Shown one piece after another: positions 1-7,893 of a stretch of 64,000 nt of DNA. The position numbers and the translations under genes were made by a program. Below the pieces are notes generated by a model that saw only the letters and a list, made by a program, of their open reading frames with translations, was not told the origin of the DNA and did no database searches. The stretch's first letter is position 1, and every line of letters begins with the position of its first letter. The stretch lies in the NCBI RefSeq assembly GCF_000009625.1, contig NC_002678.2, positions 3,008,001 through 3,072,000 on the forward strand, in the 5' to 3' direction. The DNA comes from Mesorhizobium japonicum MAFF 303099 (lineage in GTDB: Bacteria; Pseudomonadota; Alphaproteobacteria; Rhizobiales; Rhizobiaceae).

Positions 1-69
1 CGGCAAGTCCCATCGTTGCGCGACGGCGAACCGCTCGTGGCCGCAAAGCTGCAGGATCCATCCAAGTGA
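1..69 (+). CDS. possible 3' end of a gene cut by the window edge
   Basis: Frame 1 is open from the first base to a TGA at 67-69 and encodes 22 residues ending in QDPSK. The composition (mixed charged and small residues) is protein-like, but the piece is too short to assign a family, and there is no terminator-like hairpin just after it. It could equally be chance open frame in GC-rich DNA. No function is proposed. Confidence 0.25.
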   Translation, partial: RQVPSLRDGEPLVAAKLQDPSK

Positions 70-124
70 TGAGGCACGAGTGCAACGCCAAGGCCGACCG
101 CATCGCGCCCTGCCGAAGCCAGGA

Positions 125-319
125 CTAGGCGACGGCCCTGTACTCGGCTTCCGCAATCATCCCCACACCGCCACACTCGGTGCAAATGAGGGTTTTCCCC
201 GGGCAACTGGTCTGATGCGTCCCTTGCGGACAGCAATGGCCTTTCGACGCACTCCATCTCGAGCAGTCAAACACCTTGCCGCCGCCATGGCAGCGCGCGC
301 AAATCTTTCCTGACGCCAT
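125..319 (-). CDS. small zinc-finger-like hypothetical protein
   Basis: A 64-residue protein with two CxxCxGxG-type motifs, CARCHGGG near the N-terminus and CTECGGVG near residues 46-53, plus extra cysteines (GHCCPQ, TSCPG) between them. This spacing resembles half of the DnaJ/RSP zinc domain, so the protein probably binds one or two zinc ions; its partner and role are unknown. The reading frame is open further upstream to 505, but that extension is Arg/Pro-rich and unlike a natural N-terminus, so the ATG at 319 is preferred. The Shine-Dalgarno is weak (GTTGGA region). It stands alone with no obvious operon. Confidence 0.55.
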   Translation of the reverse strand: MASGKICARCHGGGKVFDCSRWSASKGHCCPQGTHQTSCPGKTLICTECGGVGMIAEAEYRAVA

Positions 320-774
320 TCCAACTCTGCCCAACCCAAATCCGCGCTGCCGCGGATGCCATCCCAACACGCCGTAAGTAACAGAGATCGTTGCGCTTTC
401 AAGCGTCGCGGCCTGACTTAAATTGGGGGGATTCGGGCGTGCGGACCGCCGGCTATCGCGGGCTTCGCCAACGGCCAAACACAATCCGCGCGGATGCGCC
501 CCCAAGTATTGTCCAGGCTCTCTCTATTGTAGAGAGGATGGCCCTGAAATGTGAATAAGGCTGTTTCCTTCATCTATTCGGCCGATGCGGCATCTCATCC
601 CGAGGACTACATTTGATGATGATCCTACGGATCAATGAGTAGTCCGAAGCCAGTCCCCTTTGCGGCTACTCCAAGGGCCCCGCTTGACTCCCGGTCGGCG
701 GGGCTTTTCCGTGCAATCAACGGACGACCTTGCGGCGTAAAAGCCGATGGTCGAGCAGCCCGGAATTGCCCCGA
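320..774. other. 455-bp stretch without a convincing gene
   Basis: No protein-coding frame here looks real on either strand. It holds a small inverted repeat (CTCTCT and AGAGAG separated by five bases, 520-536) and, at its right end, a plus-strand rho-independent terminator with no plus-strand gene in front of it. That makes a short non-coding transcript ending near 708 possible; no promoter could be identified with confidence. Confidence 0.5.
677..708 (+). terminator. orphan rho-independent terminator
   Basis: Arms GCCCCGC (677-683) and GCGGGGC (698-704) are perfectly complementary around a 14-base loop and are followed by TTTT (705-708). The reverse direction lacks a T-run, so it works only on the plus strand, while the nearest genes on both sides (125-319 and 775-1170) are on the minus strand. 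Confidence 0.55.
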
Positions 775-1170
775 TCAAAGATTGAAGACGTGCGAAGCGG
801 TCAGCCCGGCCAGCAGGACCCCCGCGAGCAGAGCGATGATCGAGGCGAGGAACCAGCGCAGCGTGACCTGATAGACCGGCTCGTCGTCGTCGCGCGGCAG
901 CAGCGAACGCCACAATGCGACGAGTTGGAGGACGATGGCCAGCGCGAGCAGGAGCGTCGCCAGGATCGAGGCGGCCGTCCATCCGCCATCAGCTTCGAAA
1001 TTCCAATACCGCAGGAAAAGAAGCGAAAAGCCCAGCAATACGGTGATCGCGGAGATCACACCCTGTCGGTAGCCGTTGGGCAAGGGAACTCTGCGCGCCT
1101 CGATTGCCTGAAAACCCTGCTCGATGGTTTCTTCGGGATAGCCGTCTTGACGCTTGGGTGAGTCGATCAT
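775..1170 (-). CDS. three-span hypothetical membrane protein
   Basis: A 131-residue protein starting MIDSPKRQDG with a polar N-terminal segment of about 33 residues, then three predicted membrane spans (about 35-53, 62-86 and 106-126) and the charged loop PRDDDEP between spans two and three. The frame extends upstream to 1284 but that part is Arg/Ser-rich shadow coding, so the ATG at 1170 is chosen. I recognise no family. Likely an inner-membrane protein of unknown role. It is not linked to an operon partner. Confidence 0.65.
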   Translation of the reverse strand: MIDSPKRQDGYPEETIEQGFQAIEARRVPLPNGYRQGVISAITVLLGFSLLFLRYWNFEADGGWTAASILATLLLALAIVLQLVALWRSLLPRDDDEPVYQVTLRWFLASIIALLAGVLLAGLTASHVFNL

Positions 1171-1412
1171 GAAGGCAACATCTATCTTGGCAGGCCTTTG
1201 GACGTCGGCGCAGGCCTTCCTCGATCGATACGACCGAGGAAGCCTTGCAGCTGTCATCATCATCCCTGTGCCTTCCTCGCGCAAGGCGAGCGACGTGACG
1301 GAGGCGATTCACCCGAGCGGCCAGACCACTCCTGAGCATAAGGATGAGCATAAGGAGAGGAACGATTCGACCGGCGTTCGCGTTATTTACAATCGAACCG
1401 ATGGAGGTAACC

Positions 1413-1736
1413 GTGAGGAAGCTGATACTCGCATCCGTGCTCGCGTTTGCTACCACGGCCGCCGTCATTTCGCCGACCCAGGCGCAGTTTCTCTTTTCGC
1501 CCTTCGGCGGCTATTATGGTGGTTTCGGAGGGTTCCCTTTCCCCTACCGCTATAGCGACGATTACTACGGCGGCCCGTACTACGAGCCATATCGCCCATA
1601 CTACCGATATCACCACAGGTACTACCACCGCTATTACTACCCGCATAGGTACTACTACCCGCACCGGTACTACTACCATCATAGACACTATTACCACCAC
1701 CACAGGCACCACCACCACAGGTACTATTATAGGTAG
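1413..1736 (+). CDS. secreted Tyr/His/Arg-rich low-complexity protein
   Basis: A 107-residue protein: a clean signal peptide (MRKLILASVLAFATTAAV then ISPTQA, cleavage after the Ala) followed by a Gly/Phe/Tyr segment and a C-terminal half made almost only of Tyr, His, Arg and Pro in short repeats of the RYYYPH/HRYYHH kind. The start is decided by the ribosome site: GGAGGT at 1403-1408 lies five bases before GTG 1413, whereas the in-frame ATG at 1401 overlaps that site. Comparable Y/H-rich exported proteins are common in rhizobia and are annotated only as hypothetical; metal binding by the His clusters or a structural envelope role are guesses. Confidence 0.75.
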   Translation: MRKLILASVLAFATTAAVISPTQAQFLFSPFGGYYGGFGGFPFPYRYSDDYYGGPYYEPYRPYYRYHHRYYHRYYYPHRYYYPHRYYYHHRHYYHHHRHHHHRYYYR

Positions 1737-1908
1737 TCCATTGGGCATCTGCGCCCTTCACCGTTAGGCGCCAGGTTCGGCGCGTGGCCGACTTGTGTTT
1801 CCGGTATCAGCCGGCCATGATCTCAATCATGGAAAAGCCGATCGTGAACGTCGAACACATTCCCAATCCGCGAATTAAGGAACGCGAGAAGGTCGGACTT
1901 CACCCGGC

Positions 1909-2272
1909 ATGAGCAATTGGGCCTAAACGGGAGAATCGCTCTCGTCATCACGAACTCTGTTGGCACGATGTGGTGCGCCTATGTCTTTGCGGGGATCGCC
2001 CTCATCAGCTTGCCGGTTGCCATCCAGGGTGGAGTTGCGACGCTGATCGCTTGGATCGCACAAACTTTTTGCAGCTGGTGCTGCTGTCGGTAATCATGGT
2101 TGGCCAAAAGGTTTCGGCCGCCGCCTCGGACAAGCAGGCGCTGCAGACCTACAAGGACGCCGAAGCGCTCTTGAAAATCCAGGAAGAGGTGCATCGGCTC
2201 ATCGAGGTCAACAATAGCCTGACCGAGCAGATCCACCGCGCCGTTACGGCGAAGGGGACGCCAGCTGCCTAG
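1909..2272 (+). pseudogene. frameshifted conserved membrane protein
   Basis: Two frames together spell one protein. From about 1917 to 2065 one frame encodes the hydrophobic stretch TNSVGTMWCAYVFAGIALIS and onward to IAWIAQT; the continuation FLQLVLLSVIMVGQKV and a soluble tail (SDKQALQTYKDAEALLKIQ) lies one frame over, to the TAG at 2272. The break falls at a run of five T (2066-2070); one more T would restore the frame. The ATG at 1909 (MSNWA) is also one base out of frame with the membrane part, suggesting a second lesion near 1924. The layout, two spans followed by a helical tail carrying ASDKxxxxTYKDAE, matches a small membrane family I recall from actinobacteria and rhizobia. A sequencing error in the T-run is the alternative. 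A 27-codon open frame at 1829-1912 overlaps the ATG. Confidence 0.6.
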
Positions 2273-2383
2273 CCGCTGCCCGCAGTTCCCATCAGGGCAA
2301 CCCCTGGCCGGTATTCCCCAGACAGCCTATTTGACCGTTGCTCGACGGTTTTGATCCACACTCAGTTAAATCATTGAGTCTCT

Positions 2384-2458
2384 TGGTACGCCCAAGGGGA
2401 ATCGAACCCCTGTTCCCGCCGTGAGAGGGCGGTGTCCTGACCGCTAGACGATGGGCGC
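2384..2458 (-). tRNA. tRNA-Glu (anticodon CTC)
   Basis: Read on the minus strand the gene starts GCGCCCATCG, has the D-arm GTCTAGCGG, the anticodon stem CCGCC/GGCGG around loop CTCTCAC (anticodon CTC), the T-arm core GGTTCGAATCC and an acceptor ending with encoded CCA. The acceptor stem pairs GCGCCCA with TGGGCGT, with one terminal G-U. All parts match tRNA-Glu of alphaproteobacteria. Confidence 0.95.
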
Positions 2459-2548
2459 GCTCAAGAACCGGCGATATAGGCTGACGGCTCGGAAAAAGCA
2501 ACCGGGGTTCGGCGGCTTTGCTGTGTCGAACAAAAAGCCGCCCACGCT

Positions 2549-2956
2549 TTACCGTTTCGGCTCGATCAGATCCCAGAGATTGCCGTGCAGATCGGCGAAA
2601 ACCGCGACCGTGCCATAGGGCTCGAAACGCGGTGCCTCGCGGAATTCGACGCCCTTTTCCAGCATCGCCGCATGGTCGCGGGCAAAGTCGTCGGTTTCGA
2701 GGAACAGGAAGACCCGGCCGCCCGTCTGGTTGCCGATGCTTTGCCTCTGCGCCTCATCGGACGCCTCGGCTAGCAGCAGCCTGGCGCCCTGCCCATTGGC
2801 CGGCGCGACCGTGACCCAGCGCTTGCCGCCGCCGAGATCGACATCCTCGAGGAGCAGGAAACCCAGCCTGCCGACATACCAGGCAATCGCCTCGTCATAG
2901 TTGGCGACGACCAGCGCTACGGTTGCAACACGACGATTTCCGGCGAAGCCTGTCAT
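2549..2956 (-). CDS. VOC-family (glyoxalase/bleomycin-resistance-like) protein
   Basis: A 135-residue protein of the vicinal-oxygen-chelate fold, the right length for a single-unit glyoxalase-like member. The N-terminal half shows the typical beta-alpha-beta start VATVALVVANYDEAIAWY followed by LGF, and the C-terminal half ends in the usual PYGTVAVFADLHGNLWDLIE strand pair, where the last Glu is a common metal ligand. Substrate cannot be told from sequence; members include glyoxalases, dioxygenases and drug-binding proteins. It is a single gene between tRNA-Glu and the DUF6476 gene. Confidence 0.85.
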   Translation of the reverse strand: MTGFAGNRRVATVALVVANYDEAIAWYVGRLGFLLLEDVDLGGGKRWVTVAPANGQGARLLLAEASDEAQRQSIGNQTGGRVFLFLETDDFARDHAAMLEKGVEFREAPRFEPYGTVAVFADLHGNLWDLIEPKR

Positions 2957-3009
2957 GCCCGAGGCCTGTTCATTTCTGCGACAGACTTGTTTGTTGCATT
3001 GCCGCCGGC

Positions 3010-3393
3010 CTATTTGGTGCGGATTGCGAACTGCCCGATCAGGCGGCGCTCGGCGATGTCATAGACGAAGATCGCACGGCCGCCGTCGGCAAGCTCGGCG
3101 TCGATCGAGATGCGATTGCCGGATAGCGACTGGCTGACCACTTTCGCCCCGACCGGCAGCACGATGTCGCCGCTGAGCGGCTCGCCGGCCGGCACCTGGA
3201 TGTCGCCCGCCAGCGGCGGGCTTGCCGGCGGTGCCTTGCGGGCTTTGTAGACAATCGCCGCGATCACCACCATAAGAGCCAGCAACAGCAGGCCGAGATT
3301 GATGGCCATGAAGCGGACGAGCTTGCCACGCATCTTTTCGACCTCGGGGTCGAGCGGCTTTTCCTGATCTTCGTCGGCATCGGGCCGGGCCAT
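3010..3393 (-). CDS. DUF6476-type membrane-anchored protein
   Basis: A 127-residue protein with a charged N-terminal tail (MARPDADEDQEKPLDPEVEK), one membrane span at about residues 29-48 and a C-terminal periplasmic beta-rich domain with the repeated GDI.PGEPLSGDIVLP type pattern, ending RRLIGQFAIR. The arrangement matches the small Rhizobiales family known as DUF6476; function unknown. It is transcribed divergently from the pseudouridine synthase, and the two start regions nearly touch, a neighbourhood conserved in related genomes as far as I recall. Confidence 0.7.
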   Translation of the reverse strand: MARPDADEDQEKPLDPEVEKMRGKLVRFMAINLGLLLLALMVVIAAIVYKARKAPPASPPLAGDIQVPAGEPLSGDIVLPVGAKVVSQSLSGNRISIDAELADGGRAIFVYDIAERRLIGQFAIRTK

Positions 3394-3466
3394 GGCAAAT
3401 ATTCCGGAACGGTTTTCGATGAGCGCTCATAACGAAGAGGCCCCCGAATTGATAGAGGACCGATTC

Positions 3467-4474
3467 ATGGCGGCCGAGCCGACAGTGCTGGTGGTGGGCG
3501 CGGATGCGGCCGGCCAGCGCCTCGACCAATGGCTGGCCGCGAGCCTCGGCCCCGATATGTCGCGCAGCCGCGTGCAGATGCTGATCAGGCAAGGCGCCGT
3601 GAGCGTCGACGGCAAGCCGGCCGACGAGACCAAGCGCAAGATGTCCGCAGGCGAAAGCGTGTCTATCGCCATGCCGGAGCCGGAGCCGGCCGCGCCGCAG
3701 GGTGAGGCCATCGCGCTCGATGTACTCTACGAGGACGACGCGCTGATCGTCATCAACAAGCCGGCGGGACTTGTCGTGCACCCCGGTGCCGGCAACTGGA
3801 CCGGCACGCTGGTCAACGCGTTGATCCATCATTGCGGCGACAGCCTGTCGGGCATTGGCGGGGTGCGCCGGCCGGGCATCGTCCACCGTCTCGACAAGGA
3901 GACCAGCGGTGTCATGGTGGTGGCCAAGACCGACCGCGCCCACAAGGCGCTGTCGGAGGCCTTCGCCGATCACGGCCGGACCGGCGATCTCGAACGCGCC
4001 TATCTGGCGCTGGTCTGGGGCATACCGCAGAGGCCGACCGGAACGGTCGACGCGCCGCTTGGCCGCGCCGCCGACCGGGTGCGCCGCGCCGTGGTGCCGG
4101 AAGGCCGCGACGATGCCCGCCACGCCGTCACCCACTTTGCCGTTCAGGAGCGTTTTGGCGAAAACCAGCAGGAATTCGCCACCGCCAGCCTGGTCGAATG
4201 CCGGCTGGAAACCGGCCGGACCCATCAGATCCGTGTCCATATGGCCCATATCGGCCATCCGGTCATCGGCGACCCCGACTACGGCCAGGCGTTCCGCACC
4301 AAGGCCAACCGGCTGCCGGAACCCCTGAAAAGTCAGGTCAAGGCTTTTTCCCGGCAAGCTTTGCATGCCTGGCTCCTTGCATTTCGCCATCCCGATACCC
4401 ATTTAACGATGAGGTTCGAGGCGCCGATACCTAGGGACATGGAGGAACTCGTCGGCGGCTTTCGCAATCTCTGA
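3467..4474 (+). CDS. RluA-family 23S rRNA pseudouridine synthase (RluD-like)
   Basis: Converts specific uridines of large-subunit rRNA to pseudouridine. The 335-residue product has an N-terminal S4-like RNA-binding domain (about residues 17-75, RLDQWLAASLGPDMSRSRVQ) and the catalytic domain with the motif RPGIVHRLDKETSG, whose Asp (residue 143) is the nucleophile. The later GRTHQIRVHMAHIGHPVIGD block is also diagnostic of the RluD branch. Start: AGAGGA seven bases before ATG 3467 favours this site; ATG 3419 and ATG 3392 are in frame, and 3392 would overlap the start of the divergent DUF6476 gene. Confidence 0.9.
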   Translation: MAAEPTVLVVGADAAGQRLDQWLAASLGPDMSRSRVQMLIRQGAVSVDGKPADETKRKMSAGESVSIAMPEPEPAAPQGEAIALDVLYEDDALIVINKPAGLVVHPGAGNWTGTLVNALIHHCGDSLSGIGGVRRPGIVHRLDKETSGVMVVAKTDRAHKALSEAFADHGRTGDLERAYLALVWGIPQRPTGTVDAPLGRAADRVRRAVVPEGRDDARHAVTHFAVQERFGENQQEFATASLVECRLETGRTHQIRVHMAHIGHPVIGDPDYGQAFRTKANRLPEPLKSQVKAFSRQALHAWLLAFRHPDTHLTMRFEAPIPRDMEELVGGFRNL

Positions 4475-4685
4475 ACCTGCCATCAACATCTCGAAACCAG
4501 CCATCAAAAAACCTGACTGGCATTGTTCACTTCAGCGTGACACACTGTTTCGTGTTGAACAAATGCCTGTCTTTTCTGGTTTTGTTCCTGTATAAGACTG
4601 TATGCCGCGAGCGAGCCTTTTGGTGTTCGCGTCACATGCCTGCCGCGTTTCGGGGGCATCACTCCAATAGAGAGGGGGCGCTATC

Positions 4686-5597
4686 ATGGCCCAGTCACTA
4701 CCTAGTATTGTTTCCGGCGAAGGCGGCCTCAGCCGCTATCTGGAAGAAATCCGCCGCTTTCCCATGCTTCAGCCGCAGGAAGAGTACATGCTCGCCAAGC
4801 GTTATGCCGAGCATGAAGACACGTCCGCCGCGCACAAGCTCGTCACCAGCCATTTGCGGCTCGTCGCCAAGATCGCCATGGGCTATCGCGGCTACGGCCT
4901 GCCGATCGGCGAGGTGATCTCGGAAGGCAATGTCGGCCTGATGCAGGCCGTCAAGAAATTCGAACCCGAGCGCGGCTTCCGCCTCGCGACCTACGCCATG
5001 TGGTGGATCAAGGCCTCGATCCAGGAATACATCCTGCGCTCGTGGAGCCTGGTCAAGATGGGCACGACCGCCAACCAAAAGCGTCTGTTCTTCAACCTGC
5101 GGAAGGTGAAGGGCAAGATCCAGGCGCTGGATGACGGCGATTTGAAGCCCGACCAGATCGCCGAGATCGCCACGCGGCTGAACGTTACCGAGGCAGAGGT
5201 GGTGTCGATGAACCGCCGCCTGTCAGGCGACGCTTCGCTCAACGCGCCGATCCGGGCGACGGAAGGCGAATCCGGCGAATGGCAGGATTGGCTGGTCGAC
5301 GACCACGAAAGCCAGGAAGAGATGCTGATCGAGCAGGACGAGCTGGAGAATCGGCGCGGCATGCTGTCAGGCGCTCTTGCCGTGCTCAATGAGCGCGAGC
5401 GGCGCATCTTCGAGGCCCGTCGCCTCGCCGAGGAGCCGCTGACGCTGGAAGAGCTCTCGGCCGAGTTCGACATCAGCCGCGAGCGCGTGCGCCAGATCGA
5501 GGTGCGCGCCTTCGAGAAGGTGCAGGATGCGGTCAAGGCCGCCGCCAAGCGCCAGACCCAGGCGCTGCGCACCATCGAGGCGCAGCCGGCGGCTTAA
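4686..5597 (+). CDS. rpoH: RNA polymerase sigma-32 factor (heat shock)
   Basis: Directs RNA polymerase to heat-shock promoters. The 303-residue protein has sigma region 2 (EGNVGLMQAVKKFEPERGFR, then TYAMWWIKASIQEYIL at about 102-117), immediately followed by the RpoH box QKRLFFNLR at about 131-139 that separates this class from housekeeping sigmas. Region 4.2 with the helix-turn-helix TLEELSAEFDISRERVRQIE is near the C-terminus. The ribosome site AGAGAGGGGG lies upstream of the ATG. It is monocistronic: a strong terminator follows at 5623-5653. The 210-bp leader is long enough for regulation but I found no clear promoter in it. Rhizobia often carry two rpoH genes; which copy this is cannot be told here. 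Confidence 0.95.
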   Translation: MAQSLPSIVSGEGGLSRYLEEIRRFPMLQPQEEYMLAKRYAEHEDTSAAHKLVTSHLRLVAKIAMGYRGYGLPIGEVISEGNVGLMQAVKKFEPERGFRLATYAMWWIKASIQEYILRSWSLVKMGTTANQKRLFFNLRKVKGKIQALDDGDLKPDQIAEIATRLNVTEAEVVSMNRRLSGDASLNAPIRATEGESGEWQDWLVDDHESQEEMLIEQDELENRRGMLSGALAVLNERERRIFEARRLAEEPLTLEELSAEFDISRERVRQIEVRAFEKVQDAVKAAAKRQTQALRTIEAQPAA

Positions 5598-5622
5598 GCC
5601 AGCTTCGGCGACAAAACATCAA

Positions 5623-5653
5623 GGCGGCGCCAGGATACTGGCGCCGCCTTTTT
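5623..5653 (+). terminator. rho-independent terminator of rpoH
   Basis: Perfect 11-bp arms GGCGGCGCCAG (5623-5633) and CTGGCGCCGCC (5638-5648), loop GATA, then TTTTT. It lies 25 bases after the rpoH stop and separates it from the convergent MBL hydrolase gene. Confidence 0.9.
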
Positions 5654-5680
5654 CGTACGCGGGGTGTCGCGGCGATCGCC

Positions 5681-6541
5681 TCAAAGCCCATCCAGCGGAA
5701 ATTTCAGATACCGCCGGCCATTGGCTTCCGGTTCCGGCAGCCGGCCGCCATTCATGTTGACCTGCAGCGCGTGCAGGATCAGCCGCGGCATCGGCAATGT
5801 CTTGTCGCGTGCCTCGCGCAGCGCCACGAACTCGGCCTCGCTGTGCGCGGCAGCGAGATGGATATTGCTGGCCCTCTGCGCGGCCACCGTGCTCTCCCAC
5901 AAGGGCTCGCGGCCGCCGGCCTGATAGTCATGGCCGACGAAGACGCGCGTCTCATCGGGCAGCGCCAGTATCTCCTGGATCGAGCGCCACAGCCGCGCGG
6001 CACTCCCGCCGGGGAAATCCGCCCGCGCCGTACCGCTGTCGGGCATGAACAGCGTGTCGTGCACGAAGGCGGCGTCGCCGATCACATAGGTGATCGAAGC
6101 CAGTGTATGTCCGGGTGAGAACAGCACCTTGACCGGAAGGGTCCCAATCAGGAAGGTCTCACCTTCCCTGAACAGCCTGTCCCACTGCGAACCGTCGGCG
6201 GGAAAATCCGGCCAGTTATAGATCGCCTTCCACAGGTTCTGGACGTCGACGATTCTGTTACCGATCGCCGTCGGCGCCCCGGTCTTCTGTTTCAGATAGT
6301 GCGCGGCCGAGAAATGATCGGCATGCGGGTGGGTGTCGAGGATCCACTCGGGCTCCAGTCCGTTCTCCCCCACGAAATCGAGCAGGGCATCCGCGCTCTT
6401 CGTTCCCGTCGCACCGGATTTCTCATCGAAGTCGAGGATCGGATCGATGATGGCGCAGCGCCTTGTCGCCGGATCGGTGACGACATATTGAATGGCTCCG
6501 GTCGGCTTGTCGTAAAAGCCCCTGACCTCAGGTCTTGCCAA
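5681..6541 (-). CDS. MBL-fold hydrolase, persulfide-dioxygenase/rhodanese-linked type
   Basis: A metallo-beta-lactamase-fold enzyme with the metal motif THPHADH (about residues 70-76), the later SPGHT and the FVGHDY ligand regions. The sequence FYDKPTGAIQYVV at the start and the C-terminal LHALQVN.GGRLPEPE are hallmarks of the BLH/persulfide dioxygenase branch of the glyoxalase II superfamily, whose members oxidise glutathione or other persulfides in sulfide metabolism. The TTG at 6541 gives 286 residues beginning near ARPEVRGFYDKP, the usual family length; an in-frame ATG at 6646 would add 35 residues that do not look like family sequence. Convergent with rpoH. Confidence 0.85.
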   Translation of the reverse strand: MARPEVRGFYDKPTGAIQYVVTDPATRRCAIIDPILDFDEKSGATGTKSADALLDFVGENGLEPEWILDTHPHADHFSAAHYLKQKTGAPTAIGNRIVDVQNLWKAIYNWPDFPADGSQWDRLFREGETFLIGTLPVKVLFSPGHTLASITYVIGDAAFVHDTLFMPDSGTARADFPGGSAARLWRSIQEILALPDETRVFVGHDYQAGGREPLWESTVAAQRASNIHLAAAHSEAEFVALREARDKTLPMPRLILHALQVNMNGGRLPEPEANGRRYLKFPLDGL

Positions 6542-6695
6542 AGCCAATTCCAAGCCGAACTCCCCCAACCCAGCCGACAGGAACGATTTTCTCCGCCAAG
6601 CTCCAACAGGAGCATGGTTGTCCACCGAGGCAGGCCAGTCAAGCATGACTTGGCCCGCCTGGGTGGGAAAGGCAAAAGCCGTTCCGGCGCCTGTT

Positions 6696-7355
6696 TCAGG
6701 CGGACGGCTGTTTGGTTTTCCTGAGATAAGGCAGGATGGTGTCAAAGGCGCCAAAGCGCTTGATCGCATCCTCGTTGGAAACGGCGGCGGTGATGATGAC
6801 GTCCTCGCCTTGCTTCCAGTTTGCCGGTGTCGCCACCTGATGCTTGGCGGTGAGCTGCATGGAATCGACCGCGCGCAGGATCTCATCGAAGTTGCGGCCC
6901 GTAGTCATCGGATAGGTCAGCACCAGCTTGATCTTCTTGTCCGGTCCGATGACATAGACCGAGCGCACGGTGGCGTTGTCTGCGGGCGTTCGGCCTTCCG
7001 AGGTCTCGCCGGCGCCGGCGGGCAGCATGTCGTAGAGCTTGGCGACCTTGAGGTCCTTGTCGCCAATCAGCGGATAATGCACCGTCTGGCCGGTCGCCGT
7101 CTTGATGTCGGCCTGCCATTTGTCGTGGCTCGCAACCGGATCGACGGAGATGCCGATGATCTTGACGTTGCGTTTCTTGAACTCGCCTTCCAGCCCGGCC
7201 ATCGTGCCAAGCTCGGTCGTGCAGACCGGCGTGAAATTCTTCGGGTGGCTGAACAGGATCGCCCAGCCGTCACCGATCCAGTCGTGAAAGCTGATCGTCC
7301 CTTGCGTGGTCTCGGCGGTGAAATCCGGTGCGATGTCGTTGATACGAAGGCTCAT
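6696..7355 (-). CDS. 1-Cys peroxiredoxin (Prx6-type)
   Basis: Reduces hydrogen peroxide and alkyl hydroperoxides in the cytoplasm. The 219-residue protein has the peroxidatic motif FSHPKNFTPVCTTELG with Cys at residue 45, no resolving Cys in the usual 2-Cys position, and the long C-terminal arm (PLIGDKDLKVAKLYDMLPA through LTYPMTTGRNFDEILRAVDS) of the Prx6 subfamily, whose usual length is about 220 residues. Start at ATG 7355 (MSLRINDIAPDF), preceded by TAGGA; the upstream extension to 7427 is not family-like. It follows zapA on the same strand with a 165-bp gap, so it probably has its own promoter. Confidence 0.92.
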   Translation of the reverse strand: MSLRINDIAPDFTAETTQGTISFHDWIGDGWAILFSHPKNFTPVCTTELGTMAGLEGEFKKRNVKIIGISVDPVASHDKWQADIKTATGQTVHYPLIGDKDLKVAKLYDMLPAGAGETSEGRTPADNATVRSVYVIGPDKKIKLVLTYPMTTGRNFDEILRAVDSMQLTAKHQVATPANWKQGEDVIITAAVSNEDAIKRFGAFDTILPYLRKTKQPSA

Positions 7356-7520
7356 GGTTCCTACCCCTGTGAATGCCGCCCGTTGGCGGTCTGCCACCCT
7401 TTTTACCACTCCATCGGCGACGTTCAAAACGGTGAGGCCACCCGGCAGTGATGCAGGCCGCGAAAAATTTTCGCCTTTTCCTGGGGAATGTAGAAATTTC
7501 GCTGTCGGCGTCGCGAAAGA

Positions 7521-7883
7521 CTAGGATTTCACGGCCAGCGACGTGGCGAGATCTTCCATGCGCTGCGCCAGCGCGCCAAGCGCGTTGGTCAGCACGCTGT
7601 CGCTCTTGTCAGCCTTGGTCAGTGCCTCGTCGCGCGTCTTGCGCAAGGTCAGCACTTCGCTTTCCATGCCCTTGACGCGCTTCTGCAGTTCCGAGAGTTC
7701 GTCCATCACCATGATGCCGGCCATGACGGTCAGCCGCTGGTCGCCGATTTCGCCAAAGGAATCCTTCAGATGCGAGACATAGCGGTCGAAGCGTTCGGCG
7801 AGATCGATCAGATGCTCTTCCTGGCCTTCGTCGCAAGCCATCCGATACTGTTTGCCGTCGATTGAAACCGTGACCTGTGCCAT
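7521..7883 (-). CDS. zapA: cell division protein ZapA
   Basis: Small FtsZ-associated protein that stabilises the Z ring. The 120-residue product starts MAQVTVSIDGKQYRMACDEG, has the LIDLAERFDRYVSHLKD helix, the conserved MAGIMVMDELSELQKRVKG coiled-coil start and a C-terminal coiled coil. It lies 10 bases downstream of the DUF4164 gene, a pairing conserved across Rhizobiales, so the two are presumably cotranscribed from the region upstream of 8166. Confidence 0.88.
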   Translation of the reverse strand: MAQVTVSIDGKQYRMACDEGQEEHLIDLAERFDRYVSHLKDSFGEIGDQRLTVMAGIMVMDELSELQKRVKGMESEVLTLRKTRDEALTKADKSDSVLTNALGALAQRMEDLATSLAVKS

Positions 7884-7893
7884 GGGCCAGCTC

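Noticed and set aside
1617..1736. possible DNA tandem repeat with its own function
   Set aside because: The similarity among TACTAC/CACCAC blocks is explained by the Tyr/His-rich protein coded there.
1829..1912. 27-codon frame ending on the ATG of the frameshifted gene
   Set aside because: Too short to support, and it may be just the leader of the broken gene.
4537..4685. sigma-70 promoter for rpoH (TATAAG near 4590)
   Set aside because: A fair -10 is present but no matching -35 at 16-18 bases, so no promoter is called.
7356..7520. 6S RNA beside zapA
   Set aside because: The position would suit some bacteria, but I could not form the long rod with a central bubble from this 165-bp spacer.
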